This document shows positions 34,450 to 43,440 of a stretch of DNA of 64,000 nucleotides, in pieces. The first letter of the stretch is position 1, and each line of letters starts with the position of its first letter. Where the stretch lies: the NCBI GenBank assembly GCA_023393015.1, contig JAEWMY010000016.1, positions 1 through 64,000 of the forward strand. Reading direction: 5' to 3'. Source of the DNA: Spirochaetota bacterium. Its GTDB lineage: Bacteria; Spirochaetota; Spirochaetia; Treponematales; Treponemataceae. The position numbers and the translations under genes are program-made. Under the pieces are notes generated by a model that worked only from the letters and a program-made list of their open reading frames with translations, was not told the DNA's origin and ran no database searches.

Positions 34450-34778
34450 CCCGCGCCGTCTCCCTCGGTATCCGTCAACGTGATGCGCGACAGTCGCGCC
34501 GCTCGCCCACTTCACATGAAGTTCTTTTCATGTATTTTCTTACACGTATTTCCTTTCACAAGCTATCACACGGATAGGCCTTTGTGAAGACCAGATATCA
34601 GCGTGTACAACATAACGCATGAAAGACGTCTACCTGAACCCATTTGTTTTCATGTACAACTAATTAAAACTTTCTTCTCTCTTTTGCGATTGCCGAAATG
34701 TCCAAATTGATACTTATCGACGTTTATATTAGAATTGTCGTACAAGTGTAGTTCTTTTCGTGATTATGGAGGGTAACC
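34450..34778. promoter_or_regulatory. AT-rich divergent region with ACATGAA-N6-TTCATGT dyad
   Basis: About 330 bases without a gene. A 20-base dyad lies at 34514-34533, next to the fusion gene start. A second, wider pair of half-sites is at 34617-34623 and 34649-34655, and the octamer TGTACAAC occurs at 34604 and 34653. These are candidate sites for the winged-helix domain of the neighbouring fusion. The right-hand end holds the promoter of the lipoprotein gene. Confidence 0.5.
34707..34735 (+). promoter_or_regulatory. Promoter of the lipoprotein/adenylate cyclase operon
   Basis: TTGATA, 17 bases, TAGAAT; transcription start about 35 bases before the ATG with GGAGGG ribosome site. Confidence 0.75.
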
Positions 34779-36041
34779 ATGAATAGTATTAAAAGTCCGC
34801 TAGTCCCGATCGCCCTGGCGTGCGTCCTTGCCGCCTCATGCGCGTCAGGTCCCGATATGTATATCGCCAAGGAGGTCTCCGCCGTCGACAAGGCGGAGTT
34901 CCTCTTCACCCAGGGCGTCGCGCGGTACGAGGAGCTTCTCGTCGAGAAAAACGACCTCACCTCTATCCCGAGGGTACGCAAGTTCTTCGAAAACGCCCTT
35001 GTCGCCGATCCCCTGCACCCCAAGGCCGAATCATGGATAACGAAGGTTGACGCCTTCGGCGCGAGGCGATTTTCGACGTATATGGCGCGGGCAAAAACCC
35101 TGAACGCGAAAGGCAAGCGCACCGCCGCCGAAAACTACGAGATGGTGCGCGCCGTCAAACTCGCGGGCGACGTGAAGTCGGATCCCGAGCTCGCGAAACT
35201 GCGCGCCGAGACGAGCGACGTGCGCAAGGAGGTAATCGACTCGCGCGTCTCGCGGCTCGCCTCGCTCGAGAAGAAGATCGTCGCAGAAAAACGGCCCGTG
35301 ACGCTTTCCAAACTCGTTCCGCAGGCTTCCCGCATACAGCACGAGATCAACACGGTGGACCCGGGAAACCCGGACGCGAAAAAATCGATCGACTCCATCG
35401 ACGGGCACATCTCGTCGCTCGCCCGAAAGGACATCGACGAGGCCAAGAGACTCCTGAACGCGAAGCGCTTCGGCGAATCCGAGAAGGCGATCCTCCGCGC
35501 CGAGAGCACGATCGGCGGATTCGAAACGGACGCCTCAGACGAGATAAAGACCGTAAAATACCAGCTGTACATGCGATGGGGCAACGCCCTGTATACCCTC
35601 AGGAAATTCGGCCCCGCGGACGAAAAAGCCGCGAAGGCCCTCTCGATCAGCAGGACGGCCGAGGCGGTGAACCTCAAGGCAAGGATCAACAAGGCGTCAA
35701 CGACGCGCGACTACGACGCGGAAATCGACGAAATCCTCGCCGAGATCGACGGGGCGATCGCGCGCGGGGAGCTCACGTCCGCCTCGAGGCAAATCCAGAG
35801 AAACGGCGAACTCGTCAAGCGCCAGTCGAGCAAGGACAAGCTCGCGGGCAGAAAAGAAGCGCTTCTCAAGGAGCTCAAGCCGATTTACGACGAGGCGATC
35901 GCCGCCTACAACGAAGAGGACTACGAGCTTGCCCGGGACAAACTGCGAACGGTCGTCCGCATCGACGCCGGTTACGAGCAGGCCCAGGGATACCTTGACC
36001 GGACGAACGGCAAGCTGAAGGCCCTCTCGGGGGCGGAATAA
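34779..36041 (+). CDS. Lipoprotein with helical repeats, unknown function
   Basis: 420 aa with signal peptide and lipobox LAASC (Cys about 21). The mature part is almost all helical and charged, with TPR-like segments at both ends (AEFLFTQGVARYEELL, and YDEAIAAYNEEDYELARDKLRTVVRID) and coiled-coil-like stretches between. The next gene, 24 bases downstream, is an adenylate cyclase with periplasmic parts, so this lipoprotein may be a sensor or scaffold for it; that is inference. Ribosome site GGAGGG. Confidence 0.85.
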   Translation: MNSIKSPLVPIALACVLAASCASGPDMYIAKEVSAVDKAEFLFTQGVARYEELLVEKNDLTSIPRVRKFFENALVADPLHPKAESWITKVDAFGARRFSTYMARAKTLNAKGKRTAAENYEMVRAVKLAGDVKSDPELAKLRAETSDVRKEVIDSRVSRLASLEKKIVAEKRPVTLSKLVPQASRIQHEINTVDPGNPDAKKSIDSIDGHISSLARKDIDEAKRLLNAKRFGESEKAILRAESTIGGFETDASDEIKTVKYQLYMRWGNALYTLRKFGPADEKAAKALSISRTAEAVNLKARINKASTTRDYDAEIDEILAEIDGAIARGELTSASRQIQRNGELVKRQSSKDKLAGRKEALLKELKPIYDEAIAAYNEEDYELARDKLRTVVRIDAGYEQAQGYLDRTNGKLKALSGAE

Positions 36042-36065
36042 CTCGTCACCAACGGAGAATAAACG

Positions 36066-38348
36066 ATGAAGGCTAAACTCGGCCCCGCTCTCATACTCGA
36101 TTGTCTCGCGGGCGCCCTGCTTCTCGCGTGGCTGTACTTCAACGTCGCGCCGGGGCCGATGGCCTCTCCCGGGATACCGCCCGAGACGATGCTGAGGGGA
36201 TACCTCATGCCCCTGACGTTCCGGACGATCGCGGGCGGTTCCGCGCTCGCCGTGCCGTTGTTCGCGGTCTACTTCGTTCCGCTCGTCGGGCTGTACCGGC
36301 TCGTCTCGCCGTTCTTTCTCGGAAAGCTCGGCGAGCTCGCGAACCCGGCGGGTCTTCTCATGGGAATCCTGCGCATACTCGCGACGGCGGTGGCGGTATT
36401 CGCGTACGTCGCGCCGATGCTCGAGTTCGCCGACTCGGCCTCGTGGTTTACCGCGATCATGATCGAGTCCTACGTCGGGCTCGGGGTCATGGCCGTCATC
36501 CACCTCGTATCCATCGCGGTCTTCGCGCGGTACGTAAACAACAGGAACCCCGTGTACCGCGAGTACCGCGCCTTCAAGGAGCAGCAGGGCGGCAACGCCC
36601 TCGCCCTCAACAAGAAGGCGAGCAGGGCCGCGAACGCGGTAGAGGTCCTCTTCCGTATCCGGACGAAGCTCTTCTTCGCCTTCATCGGCGTGATATCGAT
36701 GATACTCGTCGTTCTCAGCATGATCCTCCTCGGCAACTACCGCGTGACCATCATCAAGGCCGTCGGCGACGCCGCGCGCGGGCAGGTGGAACAGGCGAGC
36801 GCGAATTACCGGGTCAATCTCGGCGACACGATCGCCATGTCCGAATATCTCGCGCGCCAAAAGGAGCTCAACGACAGGGCGGACTTCACCTACGAGTCGC
36901 TCACCATCTTCACCGGGCTCCGCAAGGAAGTCTATCTCGACGAACTCTCGCAGCTCGACGGCCAGGTACCTGACTTTCGGGCCGAGTACGACACGCGCTT
37001 CCCCGGCATGCAGTATCCGTCGGTCGAAGCGCTTCCTTCCGATACCGTGCGGGAGTGGGGGACGCTCGCCGCGAAGAACCGCGGGACGTTCACGATCAGG
37101 AACGACGAGGATCAGACGCTCTCGTTCATCGGCCCCGTCGTAAAGCAGGATATGGTGCGCAGGGGCGACGAGCGCGTGCGCCGCGAACGGCTGCTCGGGT
37201 TCTCGGTCATTACCTTCCGGGAGGTCATCATCCTCCGGCCGTACTTCAGGACGCGGATCACCGTATACGTTTGTACCATTCTTTTCATGTACGTCGCGGT
37301 CATCCTCACTTACCTCGTCGGGAACTACATCGTCAACCCGCTGCTCTTCCTCCGGATGAACGTACGAAAGATTTCCGACCTGCTCGCTACCATGATCCGC
37401 GGCAACTCGCGCGTTTCTTCCCAGGCTCTCGTCTACAACGACTGCGTCACCAGCCGGGACGAAATCAAGTCACTGTCGTCCGAGATCAACGACATGGTCA
37501 CGGTCATCCGCGGCATCGTTCCCTATATCTCGGCGTCGACGCTCAAGCAGGCCGAGTCGGGAACCGTCTCCACGAGACGGAAGGAACTCACCTTCCTGTT
37601 CACCGACATCCGCGGCTTCACCTCCCTTTGCGAGGGCATGGAGCCCGAGGAGGTCGTCGGCGTGCTCAACCGCTATCTCGACCTCGAAACCGAGATCATC
37701 CTCAACAACCACGGCGACGTCGACAAGTTCGTCGGCGACGAGATGATGGCCTTCTTCGAGGGTCCCAAGAAGGAAGTCAACGCCTGCCGCGCCGCGATGC
37801 AAATCAGGCACGCCATGATGGAAGAGAAGGAACGACGCGAGGCGGAAGGGCTCCCCATCGTCTCGATCGGAATCGGCATCAATACCGGCCCCGTCGTTTT
37901 CGGATCGGTCGGCGCGCGCGACCGCATGGACTTCACCTCCATCGGCGACACGGTCAACCTCGCCGCGCGCCTCGAGGGCGCGAACAAGGCGTACGGTTCG
38001 AAATCGATCATAACAGAGGCGGTCTACGAGCGCGTCCAGGCGAATTTCCTCTGCCGCGAGCTCGACTTCATAGCGGTCAAGGGCAAGACCGAGCCCGTGC
38101 GCATCTACGAGATCCTGCAGGAAATACCCAAGGCGCAGCCCAAGCTCGTCGAGATCAAGACCCTGTTCGAAAAGGGTCTCGCCGCGTATCGCGGGAAACG
38201 GTGGGACAGGGCGCAGCTCGCGTTCAAGAAGAACGTCGACCTCTACGAGGACGTCCCCTCCACCGTGTTCCTGGACCGGATAAAGCATTTCTCGAAGGTA
38301 CCGCCGCCCCCGAAGTGGGACGGCGTATTCAGGATGACGGTCAAATAA
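36066..38348 (+). CDS. Membrane class III adenylate cyclase
   Basis: 760 aa. Four or so N-terminal helices, a further helix near residue 200, a periplasmic sensor region (about 225-395), a helix near 400-420 and a HAMP-like linker, then a class III cyclase domain from about residue 505. Metal-binding FTDIRGFT and KFVGDEMMAFF, and the DFTSIGDTVNLAARLE block are intact; Lys in VDKF with the Asp before FTS favours ATP over GTP. C-terminal tail looks helical and TPR-like. Second gene of the lipoprotein operon. Confidence 0.93.
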   Translation: MKAKLGPALILDCLAGALLLAWLYFNVAPGPMASPGIPPETMLRGYLMPLTFRTIAGGSALAVPLFAVYFVPLVGLYRLVSPFFLGKLGELANPAGLLMGILRILATAVAVFAYVAPMLEFADSASWFTAIMIESYVGLGVMAVIHLVSIAVFARYVNNRNPVYREYRAFKEQQGGNALALNKKASRAANAVEVLFRIRTKLFFAFIGVISMILVVLSMILLGNYRVTIIKAVGDAARGQVEQASANYRVNLGDTIAMSEYLARQKELNDRADFTYESLTIFTGLRKEVYLDELSQLDGQVPDFRAEYDTRFPGMQYPSVEALPSDTVREWGTLAAKNRGTFTIRNDEDQTLSFIGPVVKQDMVRRGDERVRRERLLGFSVITFREVIILRPYFRTRITVYVCTILFMYVAVILTYLVGNYIVNPLLFLRMNVRKISDLLATMIRGNSRVSSQALVYNDCVTSRDEIKSLSSEINDMVTVIRGIVPYISASTLKQAESGTVSTRRKELTFLFTDIRGFTSLCEGMEPEEVVGVLNRYLDLETEIILNNHGDVDKFVGDEMMAFFEGPKKEVNACRAAMQIRHAMMEEKERREAEGLPIVSIGIGINTGPVVFGSVGARDRMDFTSIGDTVNLAARLEGANKAYGSKSIITEAVYERVQANFLCRELDFIAVKGKTEPVRIYEILQEIPKAQPKLVEIKTLFEKGLAAYRGKRWDRAQLAFKKNVDLYEDVPSTVFLDRIKHFSKVPPPPKWDGVFRMTVK

Positions 38349-39933
38349 CCCCGTTTCGAGCGGCCTCGAATTCTCCCAGAATCTCGTCCGAGGGTTTCGG
38401 GGTCACGAGGCTCACCGCGAGGATCGCTACGGCCGAAAGGACGAAGGCCGGCAGGAGTTCGTACACGCCGAAGACGCCGCCGAGCCGCGACACGAGGTTC
38501 TTCCATACGAACACGGTGAGGCCTCCGGTCAGCATGCCCGCGATCGCGCCCTCGTACGTCGTCCGCTTCCAGAAAAGCGAAAAGAGCATCAGGGGGCCGA
38601 AGGCCGCGCCGAGACCGGCCCAGGCATAGGAGACGACGCGGAAAATCGAGGTGTTCCCGGACAGGGCGACCCATATTCCGAACGATGTTACCGCGATCTG
38701 CGTGAGACGCGCGATCCACATGACGAGCCGGTCGTTGAGATCCTGCTTGGTCATGTTCTGCACGAGGTCGTTCGCGAGCGACGACGACGCGATGAGCATG
38801 TACGAGTCCGACGAGCTGATCGAGGCCGCGAGAATTCCCGAGAGGACGAAGCCCGCGAGAATCGGCGGAAAGAAATCGACGGCGAGATGGATGAATATCG
38901 TCTCCGCCTCGCTCGCCGTCAGAAGGAGCGAGGGCATCAACGAACGCCCGATCATGCCGATCGCGATGGCGGCGAAAAGGGAGATGACGCACCAGGTTAC
39001 CGCCACGTTCCGCGCGAAGGGAATCCTGGAAGGCTTTTCAATCGCCATGAAGCGGAGCAGGACCTGCGGCATCCCGAAGTACCCCAGTCCCCAGGCGAGA
39101 CAGGAAAGGATGCTCAGGAATCCGTACTTCGCGCCCGGGCCGAAGGCCCCGAGCCCGTTCACAACTGCTTGGGCGTTCCCGGCGGCGGAACTCACCGCGG
39201 CACCCGCGGCGTCGACGGGAACCGCGATACCGAAAAAGTCCGTGAAGCTGGGTATATTCGCGAGATTCGCGACGACAGCCCCGACACCGCCCGCCTTGAC
39301 CGTGCCTATGGCGAGCACGAGCACGAGCACCGCGAACATCAACGTTCCCTGGATGAAATCGGACATCGTCTCGGCGAGAAAGCCGCCGATGAAGGTATAG
39401 ATCAGAACGAAGACGGCTCCGAAAACGACCATCCGGACGTACATCGTCTCCGCCCCGAAAATATAGCCGAAGAGCTTTCCGAAAGTAACGAACTGAGAAC
39501 CGACATATATCGAGAAAAACAGTATCAACATGATCGCCGCGATAGTGGACAGTACGTGTTTCTTGTCGTGAAAACGGTTGCTGAAGAAGGCCGGCAGGGT
39601 TATCGAGTTGTCGGCGATCTCCGAATACGACCGGAGCCTGCGCGCGACGACGCGCCAGTTGATCCAGGTACCGATAGCGAGCCCGATGGCCGTCCAGGCG
39701 GCCTCTCCCGCCCCGCTGAAGTAGGCGACGCCGGGAAGACCGAGAAGAAGCCAGCCCGACATATCGGAGGCCTCGGCGCTCATCGCCGCGACCCAGGGTC
39801 CGAGCCCACGGCCCCCCAGAAAATACGCTTCCGCGTTCGTACTGCTCTTCTTCGAGTACCACAACCCGATACCGATCGTAAATACCAGATACACGCCCAT
39901 GGCGATCAGCATCTGCACGTTTGCCGCGTTCAT
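38341..39933 (-). CDS. putP: Sodium/proline symporter, SSS family
   Basis: 530 aa, about 13 membrane helices, solute:sodium symporter family. Matches PutP well: AYFLGGRGLGPWVAAMSAEASDMSGWLLLGLPG near the N-terminus, SEIADNSITLPAFFSNRF, and FVLSGILAASISSSDSYMLIASS in the C-terminal half with sodium-site serines. The start at 39933 has GAGGAG nine bases upstream. Its 3' end overlaps the convergent cyclase gene by 8 bases. Confidence 0.94.
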   Translation of the reverse strand: MNAANVQMLIAMGVYLVFTIGIGLWYSKKSSTNAEAYFLGGRGLGPWVAAMSAEASDMSGWLLLGLPGVAYFSGAGEAAWTAIGLAIGTWINWRVVARRLRSYSEIADNSITLPAFFSNRFHDKKHVLSTIAAIMLILFFSIYVGSQFVTFGKLFGYIFGAETMYVRMVVFGAVFVLIYTFIGGFLAETMSDFIQGTLMFAVLVLVLAIGTVKAGGVGAVVANLANIPSFTDFFGIAVPVDAAGAAVSSAAGNAQAVVNGLGAFGPGAKYGFLSILSCLAWGLGYFGMPQVLLRFMAIEKPSRIPFARNVAVTWCVISLFAAIAIGMIGRSLMPSLLLTASEAETIFIHLAVDFFPPILAGFVLSGILAASISSSDSYMLIASSSLANDLVQNMTKQDLNDRLVMWIARLTQIAVTSFGIWVALSGNTSIFRVVSYAWAGLGAAFGPLMLFSLFWKRTTYEGAIAGMLTGGLTVFVWKNLVSRLGGVFGVYELLPAFVLSAVAILAVSLVTPKPSDEILGEFEAARNGVI

Positions 39934-39963
39934 ACGATAACTCCTCATTAATGGTCTTGTCTG

Positions 39964-39992
39964 ATGGTAGGAGCATCCCGATGTCGCGTCAA
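39964..39992 (-). promoter_or_regulatory. putP promoter
   Basis: Minus strand TTGACG, 17 bases, TACCAT, about 30 bases before the start codon. Confidence 0.6.
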
Positions 39993-40035
39993 GGAAGTTT
40001 TTTACGCCTTATTCGGCGATTTATACCGATTCTGC

Positions 40036-40082
40036 TTGTCTTTCTCGGTATCTTGGTGTATTAGTTTATTAGCACACCGAGA
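40036..40082 (+). promoter_or_regulatory. YtrA-type operator on the gntR/ABC promoter
   Basis: TTGTCT, 17 bases, TATTAG (40059-40064). GGTGT-N14-ACACC (40055-40078) is a dyad like those of YtrA-subfamily regulators, and a wider inverted repeat TCTCGGT/ACCGAGA (40043-40049, 40076-40082) encloses it. Autorepression is likely. Confidence 0.65.
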
Positions 40083-40095
40083 CAAAGGAGGATGT

Positions 40096-40491
40096 ATGAC
40101 CGAGTTCGATCCGAACATACCGATTTATTTGCAGATCATGCACTCCATTCGGCGCGCGATCGTTACCGGAGAAATCACCCGGGGAGACAAACTCCCCTCG
40201 GTCAGGGAAAAAGCCGAGGACCTCAAGGTGAACCCGAATACGGTTCAGCGGGCCTATCAGGAGCTGGAACGGGAGGGCACCTGCGAGACGAGGCGGGGGA
40301 CGGGAACCTTCGTGGTCGAGTCCGAGAACCTCGTCGCCGACCTCAGGGCCACGATGGCGAACGAGGTCGTGGACGCGTGCATCACGGGCCTTTCGGCGCT
40401 CGGCTTCGACGACGGGGAAATACTCGACGCGATTCAAACGCGACAAAAAAAGTTCATACAGGGGGATAACGGCCATGCCCGCCATTCTTGA
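40096..40491 (+). CDS. GntR-family regulator, YtrA type
   Basis: 131 aa. N-terminal winged helix with PIYLQIMHSIRRAIVTGEITRGDKLPSVR and the recognition region VNPNTVQRAYQELEREG; the short C-terminal part lacks a large ligand domain, the mark of the YtrA subfamily. AAAGGAGG precedes the ATG at 40096. It overlaps the ABC ATPase gene by 17 bases, and such regulators usually control the linked ABC exporter, often in response to cell-envelope antibiotics. Confidence 0.92.
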   Translation: MTEFDPNIPIYLQIMHSIRRAIVTGEITRGDKLPSVREKAEDLKVNPNTVQRAYQELEREGTCETRRGTGTFVVESENLVADLRATMANEVVDACITGLSALGFDDGEILDAIQTRQKKFIQGDNGHARHS

Positions 40492-41176
40492 AACCGCGCG
40501 ACTGCGCAAGAACTATCTCGCCAAGCCGGCGCTCAGGGACGTGACCCTCTCGCTGGAATCGGGACGAATCCTCGGGCTCATGGGCCCGAACGGATCCGGC
40601 AAGACGACGCTTCTCAAGATACTCGCGGGCCTGCAAAAGGCGTCCGGAGGCTCCTACCGGGTGGCCGGCGAGAGCGACACGGTCAGGACGAAAGCCCTCG
40701 TGTCGTTCCTGCCCGACCGAAACGCCCTCTACCCGTGGATGGGCGCCCTCGACGCGATCGCGTTTTACGACGACTTCTTCGACGATTTCGACAGGTTAAA
40801 GGCCGTCGACATGCTCTCCTTCATGAAACTCGATCCCGCGGAACGGGTGTCGCGGATGTCGAAGGGGATGCTCGAGAAACTCAACCTGACGCTGGCCTTC
40901 TCGCGTCGCGCGCGGCTCTTCCTGCTCGACGAACCCCTGGGCGGCGTCGATCCGGTCGCGCGCGCGCGCATCGTCTCGACGATCATCCGTACCTGGACGG
41001 AGGACTCGGCCATTATCATCAGCACGCATCTCGTGAACGACGTCGAGCAGCTCTTCAACGACGTCGCCTTCATCGACGATGGGGAGATCGTCCTCGCGGG
41101 AGACGCCGAAACGCTCCGCGCGGAACGCGGAAAATCGGTCGATCAGCTGTATATCGACCTCTTCTCTGACAGATAA
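40475..41176 (+). CDS. ABC transporter ATP-binding protein
   Basis: 233 aa single ATPase domain: Walker A GPNGSGKTTLLK, signature region SRMSKGMLEKLNL (degenerate, SKGM for SGGQ, as in YtrB-like exporters), Walker B LFLLDEPLGGVD, and a switch histidine in IISTHLVND. Partner of the permease encoded next. Overlaps gntR, so coupled. Confidence 0.93.
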   Translation: MPAILETARLRKNYLAKPALRDVTLSLESGRILGLMGPNGSGKTTLLKILAGLQKASGGSYRVAGESDTVRTKALVSFLPDRNALYPWMGALDAIAFYDDFFDDFDRLKAVDMLSFMKLDPAERVSRMSKGMLEKLNLTLAFSRRARLFLLDEPLGGVDPVARARIVSTIIRTWTEDSAIIISTHLVNDVEQLFNDVAFIDDGEIVLAGDAETLRAERGKSVDQLYIDLFSDR

Positions 41177-41189
41177 AAAGGAGGAACCG

Positions 41190-42038
41190 ATGCTTTCGAT
41201 AATCAAGTACCAGCTGAGGAACCGACGCAACGCATTCCTGCTGAAGGGCGGAATACTTCTCGGCCTCCATCTCGTCGTATGGACGCTCGAAGCCCGGGAA
41301 ATCCTCGCGGGAACCTACTCCCTGACCCCGTCCGCCGGATTCTGGCTTTTCGTAACGGGCGTCTATACCGTGTTGCTGACGATAGCAACGTTCCTTACCT
41401 GCGCCTCCGGGCACGCGAGCGACCTTCTGTACAAGGACACGGGCTACCTCATGCTCGCGGTCCCGCGGCGCGGCTGGCAGATACTCGGCGGGCGCTTCGT
41501 CGCGGGATTCGTCGAGTTTTTCGCCTACGCCCTGCTCGCGCTCGCGTGCGTGTTCATCCACGCGGCGATGGTAATCACGCTGAAGTCGGCCGGTACGGCG
41601 GGTTTCGGGGAGTCCCTGCGGTTCGTCGCGAGCCGCGTCTTCGGCGCAAACCTCGCGGCGTTGGGCAAGTTCCTGCTCATACTTTTGAGCGCCTACGCGA
41701 GCCTCGGTATGTCTCTCACGTTCGCCTTCGTCCTCTCCCGGTCGTTCGTGCGAAACCGCGCCCTTTCGATCGCCGGCGCGGCGGCCGTCTTCGTGGTACT
41801 GGTTAACGCGACGACGTTCCTGGGATCGGCGCTCGCGCTCCGTCTCGACTGGTCGCTGACCTTTCCGTTCAGCGTGTGGGCGGGCCCTCCCGGGGGATCG
41901 CCGTTCGCGCAACCGGAAGCGCTACCGATCATCCAGACGCTCGTGGTTCCCGTCGCCCCGTTCCTTCTCTACCCGGTTCTCGCCCTCGCCCTGTTGTCCG
42001 CCGCGAGCTGGCTCATGGAGAAAAAGGTAGAACTGTAG
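41190..42038 (+). CDS. ABC transporter permease
   Basis: 282 aa with about six membrane helices, start MLSIIKYQLRNRRNAF at 41190 behind AAGGAGG. The fold (cytosolic N-terminal helix, six helices) fits ABC-2 type exporter permeases paired with YtrA-regulated ATPases. Substrate unknown. Last gene of the operon. Confidence 0.85.
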   Translation: MLSIIKYQLRNRRNAFLLKGGILLGLHLVVWTLEAREILAGTYSLTPSAGFWLFVTGVYTVLLTIATFLTCASGHASDLLYKDTGYLMLAVPRRGWQILGGRFVAGFVEFFAYALLALACVFIHAAMVITLKSAGTAGFGESLRFVASRVFGANLAALGKFLLILLSAYASLGMSLTFAFVLSRSFVRNRALSIAGAAAVFVVLVNATTFLGSALALRLDWSLTFPFSVWAGPPGGSPFAQPEALPIIQTLVVPVAPFLLYPVLALALLSAASWLMEKKVEL

Positions 42039-42065
42039 GAGGATACCGCGGCGCGCGATGGCCGC

Positions 42066-42119
42066 GGCGTCTCCTCTCCCGCGCTCGCTCGGGGCGACGC
42101 CCGCGAAGGAGGAGACGCC
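42066..42119. terminator. Long hairpin between convergent genes
   Basis: An 11-bp stem GGCGTCTCCTC/GAGGAGACGCC closes a 32-base loop between the permease and thioredoxin stops. No T tract, so its termination activity is uncertain. Confidence 0.45.
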
Positions 42120-42129
42120 CGACCCGCGG

Positions 42130-42447
42130 TCAGGCGTGGGACTTGATCATTGAAACGATCTTTTCCTTGGTCATGAAACCGACGGAGCGGTCTACCGCCT
42201 CGCCTTTCTTGAAAACGACCATGGTCGGAATGCTCGAGACGCCGAATTTTACCGCGAGGTCCTGTTCGTCGTCCACGTTTACCTTGGCGACCACGGCGGT
42301 CGACCCGACTTCCTTCTCGACTTCCTCGAGAACGGGGCCGAGCATCTTGCACGGGCCGCACCAGGGAGCCCAGAAGTCCACGAGGACGGGTACGTCCTGA
42401 TTGATTACCTTGTCGAAACTGGCCGCGTTCGTATGAAGTACTGCCAT
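42130..42447 (-). CDS. trxA: Thioredoxin
   Basis: 105 aa with active site WCGPC in VLVDFWAPWCGPCKMLGPVL and the conserved cis-proline in SSIPTMVVFKKGE. Cytoplasmic disulfide reductant. GGAGG seven bases before the ATG. Gene stands alone. Confidence 0.97.
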   Translation of the reverse strand: MAVLHTNAASFDKVINQDVPVLVDFWAPWCGPCKMLGPVLEEVEKEVGSTAVVAKVNVDDEQDLAVKFGVSSIPTMVVFKKGEAVDRSVGFMTKEKIVSMIKSHA

Positions 42448-42517
42448 GTCATGCCTCCTGTCGCATCGATCTATACCGTAAGTATACGGATTATCGGGGC
42501 GGGATGCAGTAACAATG

Positions 42518-43273
42518 TCACAAAGCGGACAGTTCGTAGAGAAAAAGCGTCGCGGCCTGGGCCACGTTGAGACTCTCGATCTCGCCGGTACCGGGGATAC
42601 GGACGAGACGGTCGCAGGAGGAGCGGAGATCGGCGGAAAGACCGGTTTCCTCGTTGCCGAGGGCGATGAGCGTCCCGAGAGACGGGTCCGTCAGGTCGCG
42701 GATCTCGGAGAGTCGGGACGCGGCGCGGTGGTCGGCGCCGACGCGGTTCATGCGGCCGGCGGCGGCGCGGAAGAGGGCGACCGCCGAGGCTACCTTGCGT
42801 ATCTCGACGAATTCCATGCCGCCTTGCGCGACGCGCCAGGCGCTCGTCGTCACCTGGGCCTGTTCGTCCTCGGCGCTGATGAGGATCTTGCTCACGCCGA
42901 AAAAGGCGGCGCTTCGGACGATCGCGCCGAGGTTGTTCGCGTTGCCGACGCGGTCGAGGAAGAGTACCCGCTCCCGGGCGTCCTGCCAGGAACGGAAGGT
43001 CGGCTCGTCGAGCGGTAGCAGTTCGGGCTCCCGGATCATGGCGACGACGCCCTGATGGTGAACGCTCTGACTCAGGCGCTCGAGCTCCTGCGGCGTCTCG
43101 ACGACCCGGTAGATGCGCTTTTCGGAGGCGAGATACTTGCAGACGGCGCCGAAAAAGCGGGCCCGGTCCTGGGTGAAGAAGAGACGCTGTATCGATTCGG
43201 GATGGCGTTCGGCGAGGGCCTTCACGGCCTCGAAGCCGCAAACGGCAAGTTCCCGGTTTTGCTTGTTTTTCAT
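42518..43273 (-). CDS. TrmH/SpoU-family RNA 2'-O-methyltransferase
   Basis: 251 aa with an N-terminal substrate-binding domain and the SPOUT knot: motif 1 NANNLGAIVRSAAFFG, motif 2 LIALGNEETGLS, motif 3 RIPGTGEIESLNVAQAATLFLYEL. Closest to the RlmB/TrmH group; the exact rRNA or tRNA target cannot be set by eye. GGAGG precedes the ATG. Divergent to the TetR/RND operon. Confidence 0.92.
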   Translation of the reverse strand: MKNKQNRELAVCGFEAVKALAERHPESIQRLFFTQDRARFFGAVCKYLASEKRIYRVVETPQELERLSQSVHHQGVVAMIREPELLPLDEPTFRSWQDARERVLFLDRVGNANNLGAIVRSAAFFGVSKILISAEDEQAQVTTSAWRVAQGGMEFVEIRKVASAVALFRAAAGRMNRVGADHRAASRLSEIRDLTDPSLGTLIALGNEETGLSADLRSSCDRLVRIPGTGEIESLNVAQAATLFLYELSAL

Positions 43274-43353
43274 GGTCGATCCTCCGGGGACCGAAGGCCG
43301 CCCGAAGGGAAGTTTAGCATAAAGAAGGAGTTTAAAAAAAGATGGCCTCTTTA

Positions 43354-43407
43354 TTGACTCTCCAGAAAAAATGGCCTATTTTCCATGTTACCGAACGTTC
43401 GGTAACA
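43354..43407 (+). promoter_or_regulatory. RND-operon promoter with a perfect 22-bp palindrome at +1
   Basis: TTGACT, 17 bases, TATTTT (43377-43382). A perfect palindrome at 43386-43407 (half-site TGTTACCGAAC) covers the expected start of transcription, as for an autorepressing TetR protein. The motif AAAATGGCCT-like repeat (43342, 43371) lies just upstream. Confidence 0.8.
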
Positions 43408-43440
43408 CATTTTGTACCATAAGGTGTTAAACATACGAGC

